Below are positions 1 through 5,296 of a stretch of DNA of 15,794 nt, one piece after another. The notes under the pieces were generated by a model. The model did no database searches. It was not told the DNA's origin and saw only the letters and a program-made list of their open reading frames with translations. The translations under genes and the position numbers were made by a program. Origin of the DNA: Massilia sp. (GTDB lineage Bacteria; Pseudomonadota; Gammaproteobacteria; Burkholderiales; Burkholderiaceae_D); contig JAQGNM010000383.1 in the NCBI GenBank assembly GCA_028291845.1, positions 1 through 15,794 on the forward strand, read 5' to 3'. Position 1 is the first letter of the stretch. Each line of letters starts with the position of its first letter.

Positions 1-449
1 AAGCCATCGGCCACAATCTGTACGTCATGGCCGAACTGAAAGTGCCGCTGATCGCCACCATCATCGGCGAAGGCGGCTCCGGCGGCGCCTTGGCGATTGC
101 CGTCGGCGACGCCGTCCTGATGTTGCAATACGCCACCTATTCGGTCATCTCGCCCGAAGGCTGCGCCTCGATCCTGTGGAAAACCGCCGAGCGCGCCGCC
201 GACGCCGCCGACGCGCTGGGGCTGACCGCGCACCGCCTGAAAGCGATGGGCCTGATCGACAAGATCATCAACGAGCCGCTGGGCGGCGCCCACCGCGACC
301 CGAAAGCCATGGCCACCATGTTGAAACGCGCGCTGGCCGACTCGCTGCGGCAGTTCCAGGGCATGAAAACCCGTGAACTGATCGATGCCCGCCATCAAAA
401 GCTGATGAGCTACGGTAAATTCAAAGAAACCTTGCCGGCAGAAGAGTAA
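1..449 (+). CDS. accA: Acetyl-CoA carboxylase carboxyltransferase alpha subunit, 3' part
   Basis: The gene enters from the left edge with an open frame from base 3; 148 C-terminal residues are visible. AccA is the alpha half of the carboxyltransferase that moves CO2 from carboxybiotin to acetyl-CoA, giving malonyl-CoA for fatty acid synthesis. The stretch reading VPLIATIIGEGGSGGALAIA followed by YSVISPEGCASILWK is the classic AccA crotonase-fold core with its glycine-rich oxyanion region, and the tail with GLIDKIINEPLGGAHRDP is typical of the family. The methionine at 27 is internal, not the start. The stop at 447-449 lies four bases before the TTG start of tilS, so the two are almost certainly co-transcribed; accA-tilS adjacency is common in betaproteobacteria. 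No sign of damage in the visible part. Confidence 0.96.
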   Translation, partial: AIGHNLYVMAELKVPLIATIIGEGGSGGALAIAVGDAVLMLQYATYSVISPEGCASILWKTAERAADAADALGLTAHRLKAMGLIDKIINEPLGGAHRDPKAMATMLKRALADSLRQFQGMKTRELIDARHQKLMSYGKFKETLPAEE

Positions 450-453
450 ATCC

Positions 454-1863
454 TTGAGTCGTCAGCAAGCCGGCAATCTGCCGGACATTTTTGCGCGCGC
501 AGTCAGCGATTTGCGCGCCGATCCCGCTTCTCCGATTGCCATTGCCCTCAGCGGCGGCCTCGATTCCTCGGTGCTGCTGCACCTGGCCCATGCCTGGGCG
601 CGCGAGCACGGCGTCAAGCTGTTTGCATTTCACGTCCACCACGGCATCAGCCCGAACGCCGACAGCTGGCGATCCCATTGCGAGGCCGAGTGCGCCTCGC
701 TCGGCGTGGCCTTCGATTGCCGTTCGGTCACCCTGACCAAAACCAGGTCCGGGGTGGAAGCGGCCGCCCGCAAGCTGCGTTATGCGGCGCTGGGCGACAT
801 GTGCGCCCGGCATGGCGTGCACCTGATGCTGACCGCCCACCATCTCGATGACCAGGCCGAAACGGTGCTGCTGCAACTGCTGCGCGGCTCCGGCATGGCG
901 GGCTTGTCGGGCATGGACGTCGCCAACAGCGCCCCCGAGCTGCTCGGCAACGCCAGGCTGGTGATGGCGCGGCCCTTGCTGCCGGTGACGCGCCAGGCGC
1001 TCGAGAGCTACGCCGCCGAGCACCAGCTGGCCTGGGTCGACGATGAATCGAACCTCGATGCGCGCTATGCCCGCAACGCCTTGCGCCTGACCGTGATGCC
1101 GGCGCTGGGCGCCGCCTTTCCCGGCTTTCAGGAGCGTTTCGCGCGCAGCGCCGCGCATGCGCAGTCGGCGCAGCGCCTGCTGGCCGAAATGGCCGCGCAG
1201 GACGTGGCGGCGGTGGAAGTGGAGGGCACCATCGACGTCGCCAAATTGCGCGCGATGTCGCTCGACCGCGTGCGCAATCTGCTGCGCCACTGGTTCGGTC
1301 TGAAAAACGTGAGGATGCCGTCATCGGCCTGGCTCGACGAAATGGTGACGCAATTGCTCGAAGCGCGTCCCGGCGCGCAGATGCTGGTGACCCATCCCGA
1401 CTGCCTGATCCGGCGCCACCGCGACCGCCTGCACATCGTGCCGAAACTGGACGACCTGGCCGGCATGCGCGACCCCGACGACGAAGGCGTGATCGAGCGC
1501 CACGCCCAGCAGTTCCGCTGGCAAGGCGAGGCCGCCATCGACTTTCCCGACTATGGCGGCACCTTGCACTTCGACAGCGCCGACCTTGGCTTGTGCCCGG
1601 ACTGGCTGCGCCAGCAAGCGCTGCAGATTGATTTCCGGGTCGGCGGAGAAAAGCTGAAACTGGCGCACAACCGGCCCACCCGCAGCCTCAAATACCACTA
1701 CCAGGCCATGGATGTGCCAGCCTGGGAGCGCACCCGGCTGCCGGTGGTCAAGGCTGGCAAGGCACTGCTGTTCGCGGCCGGCATCGGCATGGATTGCGAC
1801 CAGTTGCGGGAAGCGGCGGGCAGCATCGCACTGCGCTGGGAGTCCACGGCGGGCGCGCCATAG
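454..1863 (+). CDS. tilS: tRNA(Ile)-lysidine synthase TilS
   Basis: TilS converts C34 of tRNA-Ile(CAU) to lysidine using ATP and lysine, switching the tRNA from Met to Ile identity; it is an essential cytoplasmic enzyme. The 469-residue product has the PP-loop ATP pyrophosphatase motif SGGLDSS (residues 33-39), a VHHG segment (61-64), the family signature ARKLRYAAL (105-113) and HHLDDQAET (129-137), followed by the TilS linker and a C-terminal domain. Length fits the long, E. coli-like form. The start is TTG at 454: no in-frame ATG precedes the PP-loop, and the weak purine-rich stretch AGAAGAG inside the end of accA (about 440-446) is the only ribosome-binding candidate. It probably depends on translational coupling to accA, whose stop is four bases upstream. 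The exact start is the least certain point. Confidence 0.94.
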   Translation: MSRQQAGNLPDIFARAVSDLRADPASPIAIALSGGLDSSVLLHLAHAWAREHGVKLFAFHVHHGISPNADSWRSHCEAECASLGVAFDCRSVTLTKTRSGVEAAARKLRYAALGDMCARHGVHLMLTAHHLDDQAETVLLQLLRGSGMAGLSGMDVANSAPELLGNARLVMARPLLPVTRQALESYAAEHQLAWVDDESNLDARYARNALRLTVMPALGAAFPGFQERFARSAAHAQSAQRLLAEMAAQDVAAVEVEGTIDVAKLRAMSLDRVRNLLRHWFGLKNVRMPSSAWLDEMVTQLLEARPGAQMLVTHPDCLIRRHRDRLHIVPKLDDLAGMRDPDDEGVIERHAQQFRWQGEAAIDFPDYGGTLHFDSADLGLCPDWLRQQALQIDFRVGGEKLKLAHNRPTRSLKYHYQAMDVPAWERTRLPVVKAGKALLFAAGIGMDCDQLREAAGSIALRWESTAGAP

Positions 1864-1917
1864 TCGAAAAGCGTATTACCATATATCTACACGGTATAGG
1901 TTTCGCCGCCCCGCTTC

Positions 1918-1946
1918 TTGTCAGCATGCACTGCAGCATGTAGAGT
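1918..1946 (+). promoter_or_regulatory. Candidate sigma-70 promoter of lysC
   Basis: TTGTCA (1918-1923) is separated by exactly 17 bases from TAGAGT (1941-1946), matching the -35 consensus at 5 of 6 and the -10 consensus at 4 of 6 positions. A transcript would start near 1953 and give a leader of about 30 bases before the lysC ATG at 1983. The spacer contains a small inverted repeat, CATGC / GCATG (1925-1929 and 1936-1940), of unknown relevance. Read by eye, not scored. Confidence 0.45.
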
Positions 1947-1982
1947 AAAGCCCTCTTTTTACCTTCCGCAGAGAAACACCTT

Positions 1983-3230
1983 ATGGCTTTAATTGTCCAC
2001 AAATACGGCGGCACGTCGATGGGCTCGACGGAACGCATCAAGAATGTCGCCGCCCGTGTCGCCAAGTGGCACGATGCGGGCCACCAGGTGGTGGTGGTGC
2101 CATCGGCCATGTCCGGCGAAACCAACCGTCTGATCGGCCTGGCCAAGGAAATCATGGGCCAGCCCGATCCGCGCGAACTGGACATGATTTGCGCCACCGG
2201 CGAGCAAGTCTCGGTGGGCCTGCTGGCCATGGCCCTGCTGGCGATCGGCAAGGACGCCGTCTCGTATGCCGGCTGGCAAGTGGCGATCAAGACCGATTCC
2301 TCCTTCACCAAGGCGCGCATCCAGTCGATCGACGACAAGAAGGTGCGCGCCGACCTCGACGCCGGTAAAGTGGTGATCATCACCGGCTTCCAGGGCGTCG
2401 ACGAAGACGGCAATATTTCCACGCTTGGCCGCGGCGGCTCGGACACCTCGGCAGTTGCCATCGCCGCCGCCCTGAAGGCCGACGAGTGCCTGATCTACAC
2501 CGACGTCGACGGCGTCTACACCACCGATCCGCGCGTGGTCAGCGAAGCGCGCCGCCTGAAAACCGTGACGTTCGAGGAAATGCTGGAAATGGCCTCGCTC
2601 GGCTCGAAAGTGCTGCAAAGCCGCTCGGTCGAATTCGCCGGCAATTACCGCGTGCCGACCCGCGTGCTGTCGTCGCTGACCGACCCATTGCTGCCGCTGC
2701 AAGAAGAAGCCAACTCGGGCACCCTGATTTCGTTTGAGGAAGACAAAAATATGGAACAAGCCGTCATTTCCGGCATCGCCTTCAACCGCGATGAAGCCAA
2801 GATCACCATCCTGGGCGTGCCCGACAAGCCGGGCGTGGCCTTCCACATCCTCGGCCCGGTGGCCGAGGCCAACATCGAAGTCGACATGATCATCCAGAAC
2901 CAGTCGGTCGACGGCAAAACCGACTTCACCTTCACCGTCTCGCGCGGCGAGTACCAGAAGGCGATGGGCGTACTGGACGGCGTCAAGGCCGACATCGGCG
3001 CCGCCAGCGTGATGGGCGACGCCAAGGTATCGAAAGTGTCGGTGGTCGGCGTCGGCATGCGCAGCCACGTCGGCGTCGCCTCCCGCATGTTCCGCACCTT
3101 GTCCGAAGAGGGCATCAACATCCTGATGATTTCCACCTCCGAGATCAAGATTTCCGTGTTGATCGACGAGAAATACATGGAGCTGGCCGTGCGCGCGCTG
3201 CACAAGGCGTTCGATCTGGAAAAAGAGTAA
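1983..3230 (+). CDS. lysC: Aspartate kinase
   Basis: LysC phosphorylates L-aspartate to L-4-aspartyl phosphate, the entry step to lysine, threonine, methionine and diaminopimelate; cytoplasmic. The 415-residue protein has the amino-acid-kinase signature KYGGTS (residues 7-12), the second kinase motif GRGGSDTSA (149-157) and the aspartate-binding YTDVDGVYTTDPR region. The C-terminal third carries two ACT domains, starting around residue 265 with ITILGVPDKPG, which sense lysine and/or threonine in this class. The length matches the alpha subunit of the alpha2beta2 type. Start ATG 1983 is preceded only by a weak AGAGA. An internal ATG at 2751 (Met257) is positioned like known beta-subunit starts; see the separate entry. 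The gene is monocistronic here, between its own promoter and the tRNA-Ser promoter. Orthology to a specific paralogue is inferred from sequence alone. Confidence 0.96.
   Translation: MALIVHKYGGTSMGSTERIKNVAARVAKWHDAGHQVVVVPSAMSGETNRLIGLAKEIMGQPDPRELDMICATGEQVSVGLLAMALLAIGKDAVSYAGWQVAIKTDSSFTKARIQSIDDKKVRADLDAGKVVIITGFQGVDEDGNISTLGRGGSDTSAVAIAAALKADECLIYTDVDGVYTTDPRVVSEARRLKTVTFEEMLEMASLGSKVLQSRSVEFAGNYRVPTRVLSSLTDPLLPLQEEANSGTLISFEEDKNMEQAVISGIAFNRDEAKITILGVPDKPGVAFHILGPVAEANIEVDMIIQNQSVDGKTDFTFTVSRGEYQKAMGVLDGVKADIGAASVMGDAKVSKVSVVGVGMRSHVGVASRMFRTLSEEGINILMISTSEIKISVLIDEKYMELAVRALHKAFDLEKE
2735..2753 (+). promoter_or_regulatory. Candidate internal ribosome-binding site and start for aspartokinase beta subunit
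   Basis: Inside lysC, TGAGGA (2735-2740) lies ten bases before an in-frame ATG (2751) that opens with MEQAVISGIAF. In Corynebacterium glutamicum and Bacillus subtilis, alpha2beta2 aspartokinases make the beta subunit from an in-frame internal start, and the C. glutamicum beta chain begins with the similar MEEAVLTG. The predicted beta chain here has 159 residues and both ACT domains. Spacing is slightly long, so use of this site is an inference. Confidence 0.5.
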
Positions 3231-3236
3231 ATTTTC

Positions 3237-3273
3237 AAAAAAAGTAGCCCATTCCATTGACCGCAGGGCTACT
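3237..3273 (-). terminator. Hairpin with U-tract on the minus strand after lysC
   Basis: AGTAGCCC (3243-3250) pairs perfectly with GGGCTACT (3266-3273) across a 15-base loop. The run of seven A's lies upstream (3237-3243), so only a transcript of the minus strand would have stem followed by U7. As a lysC terminator on the plus strand it lacks a U-tract. It overlaps the -35 of the tRNA promoter. It could block antisense transcription into lysC, or simply be a weak stem end for lysC. Confidence 0.35.
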
Positions 3274-3286
3274 CAACCGGTATCAT
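3257..3286 (+). promoter_or_regulatory. Sigma-70 promoter of tRNA-Ser
   Basis: TTGACC (3257-3262) and TATCAT (3281-3286), each one base from consensus, are 18 bases apart. Initiation would fall near 3293, about 30 bases before the mature tRNA 5' end at 3323, as expected for a stable-RNA promoter. The stretch right after the -10 (ATCGCGG) is GC-rich, as in stringent-controlled discriminators, but this is only suggestive. Confidence 0.65.
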
Positions 3287-3322
3287 CGCGGTCTTCTGAT
3301 GCAGCGTTTGCGGCATGAGAAT

Positions 3323-3415
3323 GGAGACGTGGCCGAGTGGCCGAAGGCACATCCCTGCTAAGGATGCATACGGCTTATACCTGTATCGTGGGTTCGAATC
3401 CCACCGTCTCCGCCA
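3323..3415 (+). tRNA. serX: tRNA-Ser(GCU)
   Basis: This is a 93-base type II tRNA with encoded CCA (3413-3415). The 7-bp acceptor stem GGAGACG / CGTCTCC is perfect with discriminator G. The anticodon stem CATCC / GGATG (3350-3354, 3362-3366) closes the loop CTGCTAA, giving anticodon GCT at 3357-3359, which reads serine AGC and AGU. The long variable arm and the T-arm GTGGG-TTCGAAT-CCCAC confirm the serine class. The gene lies between core lysC and the accessory segment, and tRNA-Ser genes are frequent integration targets; the gene itself is intact. The symbol is a generic one for this isoacceptor. Confidence 0.97.
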
Positions 3416-3423
3416 GGAAATAT

Positions 3424-3457
3424 AAAAATGGCCTCCCCTGCGGGAGGCCATTTTTTT
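3424..3457. terminator. Strong rho-independent terminator after tRNA-Ser
   Basis: AAAAATGGCCTCCC (3424-3437) pairs without mismatch with GGGAGGCCATTTTT (3442-3455) over a CTGC tetraloop, followed by more T's to 3457. It begins nine bases after the CCA end of the tRNA. Because the 5' arm starts with an A-run, it can also end transcription from the right, insulating the tRNA from the accessory segment. Confidence 0.93.
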
Positions 3458-3465
3458 ATTTCGGA

Positions 3466-3485
3466 CGGAGATGGTGGGATTCGAA
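3466..3485 (-). repeat. Inverted partial copy of the tRNA-Ser 3' end
   Basis: Bases 3466-3485 are the reverse complement of 3393-3412, the T-arm and acceptor 3' strand of the adjacent tRNA-Ser, with 19 of 20 bases matching (the mismatch is at 3472). The rest of a tRNA cannot be folded from the neighbouring sequence. It may be the debris of an oppositely oriented tRNA-Ser or of a past rearrangement at this integration site. A normal integrase-made attachment repeat would be direct, not inverted. Confidence 0.6.
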
Positions 3486-3528
3486 GGGCACCGCGTACTC
3501 GCGGGGCACTCTCCGAATCGCCCATATT

Positions 3529-3610
3529 CTGCCGCGCCAGCGGCAGGGCGCCTGAGGCGCCGTCTCCGCCCTCCATCTGCTGCCGCCCCGCGGCAGCGCG
3601 CCAAAGGCGC
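3529..3610. repeat. Two paired GC-rich hairpin units
   Basis: The same two-hairpin arrangement occurs twice. Unit one is CTGCCGC-GCCA-GCGGCAG (3529-3546) directly followed by GGCGCC-TGA-GGCGCC (3547-3561). Unit two is GCTGCCGC-CCC-GCGGCAGC (3579-3597) directly followed by GCGCC-AAA-GGCGC (3598-3610). Stems share their sequence but the loops differ, as expected for structures kept by compensatory change or for REP-like elements. A fifth small hairpin, CCGCG-TACT-CGCGG, precedes them at 3491-3504. No T-runs follow, so they are not simple terminators. Confidence 0.6.
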
Positions 3611-3913
3611 CAGGGGCGAAGCCCGAAACACCCCATGCCACGTACACTGCGCAGCTCTTCTCAGCGCCTGGTGGGAGCGCCATTGTTCAGCTCGTGCGTT
3701 AATTTCGGCACTGACCCTCAGAATCCCCCCTGACGAGCCGTCATCAAAAGAGCGCACTTTGCACCTAGCTCGCGTCGGCGGCACAACGGGCGCTTAGCGC
3801 AATCAATCAATTTGCACCTGCACAGCTGCCACCGAGCACGTCGCGGGGCATTAGTTTTTTACGGCGTAACGCTGCCGATAATGGGTGCAGCTAATAGAGC
3901 AGCGTGCTTCGCC
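3611..3913. other. Intergenic stretch with no recognised gene
   Basis: Several frames stay open here by chance in GC-rich DNA, but none has a recognisable product, a credible ribosome-binding site, or continuity with a known domain. The only repeated string noticed is TTTGCACCT, seen twice (about 3758 and 3811). I read this as decayed accessory DNA between the tRNA and the defence genes. Confidence 0.5.
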
Positions 3914-4222
3914 TTAATCTGCAGCTCGAAGGTCAAGCGCTACATTCTGCAATCTGGAGCCGCTGCCGTCGCCGTGTGCGTCCTGATAAAAGCTTACACT
4001 CCAGCGCTTAGTCGAGGGCTCAACAGTGATGATGTCGTAGCACATTGGCTTACCCTCTGCCCCAACGCTCAATCCACATCCGACCACTGTTACTTCGCCT
4101 GCTTGTAGGGGGCGGATTGTCGCTAAGTGCGGAATGTGCTTATGCCCATGAAGCCACGAAATTATCAGCACCCTCGAAGGCAATAAATCGCTGGTCGCCG
4201 CCGAATCGCCACATGCCATCAT
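3914..4222 (-). pseudogene. C-terminal remnant of a calcineurin-like metallophosphoesterase
   Basis: The 102-residue reading frame contains LHGHKHIPHL (GHKH at residues 26-29), the metal-binding GHxH motif that closes the active site of calcineurin-like phosphoesterases. It is followed by VVGCGLSVGAEG and CYDIITVEPSTKRWSVSFYQD, consistent with the C-terminal strand-rich end of that fold. The N-terminal metal ligands (DxH, GD, GNHD) are absent, and no full-length frame lies upstream. A different minus-strand frame just upstream reads HDGMWRFGGDQRFIAFEGADNF (about 4150-4218), which may be the preceding part of the same gene, displaced by a frameshift. It converges on the tRNA and diverges from hamA. 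I see a dead fragment; the family call rests on one motif and general resemblance. Confidence 0.55.
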
Positions 4223-4368
4223 GCGCTTTCAAATTGGTGCTAGTGCCACAATTATTCGAAATCATTCGTACGGAATGCCGTTGGCGAAGCTACCAGCCCC
4301 ACTTAAATTGAAAAATTCCGAAGGCAATGGATGTCAAGATAGTCATTCTGGCTAACAGTACAACAATT

Positions 4369-4401
4369 TCCGCATTTAAAACGTGTTAATCTGCATTTAA
4401 A
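4369..4401. promoter_or_regulatory. Pair of 12-bp direct repeats, candidate operator of hamAB
   Basis: TCCGCATTTAAA (4369-4380) and TCTGCATTTAAA (4390-4401) differ at one base and are exactly 21 bp apart, two helical turns, so a bound protein would contact the same DNA face at both. The second copy reaches the -35 region of the hamA promoter. No regulator gene is adjacent. Binding is inferred from geometry alone. Confidence 0.45.
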
Positions 4402-4426
4402 TACACGATCAAAGCGGCACTATACT
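4397..4426 (+). promoter_or_regulatory. hamA promoter predicted to give a nearly leaderless mRNA
   Basis: TATACT (4421-4426) is one base from the -10 consensus. The best -35 at workable spacing is the poor TTAAAT (4397-4402, 18-bp spacer), typical of a promoter needing help or kept weak. Transcription would begin around 4433, only about six bases before the hamA ATG at 4439, and no Shine-Dalgarno sequence precedes that ATG. Confidence 0.45.
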
Positions 4427-4438
4427 CACATAGTTCAG

Positions 4439-5296
4439 ATGAAAAAGCCATCTCCAGCGAAGGTTTTTACCGATGACATTGAATTCGATGCATCGCAGTT
4501 TGCGCAATGGTTCCCCCACCTTGCAGAGTCCCCGTTTACGCTTATTAGAGTCGCGGACGAACATGCAAAGTCGTGGGCATCGCATTTAAGCATGCCGATT
4601 CGCCGATGTTATGTCACCGACCGCACCGTACTTGAGCGCGCTTTGCAGACGGGCGCCTCGCACGCTGATATTATTGCAGCCAGACTTCCCAACCCCGGAT
4701 CGACGATGGCGGGTGATTTTGGGGAAATCCTTGTTTACTTTTATCAGGCGGCGCGAGCCCATCCAAGCATACTGATTGGCCCCAAAAAATGGCGCTTGAA
4801 GCAGGACCGTACGAAGCCAGCCCCTCTGTCGGACGTCGTGCAGTTCTTCCTACCGGACTGGCCGCTGGCGTCGGAGAACGATGAACTTATTTGTTCGGAA
4901 GTGAAGACGAAGTCAACAAAAGGCGCCTCGTCACCGATAACGAGCGCGATTGAAGATTGCAAAAAGGACCGTACAAGCCGTTTAGCGCGTACATTGATGT
5001 GGCTGAAAGACCGCGCGCTCCTTGAACCGCTCGGAGACGACGTCGAAATGGCGCATCTCGACAGGTTTATACACACGACAGAATACCCCATCGCCAATAA
5101 AAAATTTCGGGCGGTGGCGGTCATCTGCGCTTCGCTGGCGAAAGACGAACTGATACACGCTCCTGCGTTTGCGTCGGAAAGCTTCGATCTCATCATCATT
5201 ACAGTGCCAAACCTTCACGGCATCTATTCAACAGCGTTTGAGGCGGCCATGACTTCGCTGCCGCCAGCTAAAGCAGTTCCCGGGAAGCGAAAATGA
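4439..5296 (+). CDS. hamA: Hachiman defence nuclease subunit HamA (DUF1837)
   Basis: The 285-residue protein fits HamA, the effector nuclease of the Hachiman anti-phage system, in which HamA is held by the helicase HamB and released or activated on infection to cut DNA. Visible PD-(D/E)xK-like elements, in order, are GDFGE (residues 92-96), D132 in PLSDVV, and EVK (154-156) on the strand reading ELICSEVKTK; E96, D132, E154 and K156 are the likely catalytic set. Length is usual for DUF1837 proteins. There is no signal peptide or membrane segment. The stop overlaps the hamB start (ATGA), so translation is probably coupled. Start ATG 4439 lacks a Shine-Dalgarno sequence and sits about six bases from the predicted transcript start. 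Codon use is less GC-biased than in flanking core genes, suggesting transfer. Family membership is recognised by motif order plus neighbour, not by a search. Confidence 0.83.
   Translation: MKKPSPAKVFTDDIEFDASQFAQWFPHLAESPFTLIRVADEHAKSWASHLSMPIRRCYVTDRTVLERALQTGASHADIIAARLPNPGSTMAGDFGEILVYFYQAARAHPSILIGPKKWRLKQDRTKPAPLSDVVQFFLPDWPLASENDELICSEVKTKSTKGASSPITSAIEDCKKDRTSRLARTLMWLKDRALLEPLGDDVEMAHLDRFIHTTEYPIANKKFRAVAVICASLAKDELIHAPAFASESFDLIIITVPNLHGIYSTAFEAAMTSLPPAKAVPGKRK

Noticed and set aside
421..1324. Long minus-strand open frames opposite tilS and lysC (up to 422 codons)
   Set aside because: They are antisense shadows of high-GC coding genes, rich in His, Arg and Ala, without domains or ribosome-binding sites.
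3690..3760. Possible insertion-sequence end (GGCACTGACCCTCAG and neighbours)
   Set aside because: It felt like a transposon terminus, but I found no inverted partner, target duplication or transposase fragment within the window.
3269..3784. Long open frames on both strands across the tRNA-Ser and the region after it, giving peptides such as GDGGIRTHDTGISRMHP
   Set aside because: These are translations of the antisense of the tRNA and of GC-rich hairpins, a frequent misannotation; no start signal or real domain supports them.
4045..4311. 88-codon plus-strand frame upstream of hamA with a hydrophobic stretch
   Set aside because: It overlaps the metallophosphoesterase remnant on the other strand, has no credible ribosome-binding site and no recognisable family.
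3458..4438. CRISPR array or retron-like RNA beside the defence genes
   Set aside because: No regularly spaced repeats and no reverse transcriptase; the paired hairpins differ in loop and spacing from either.
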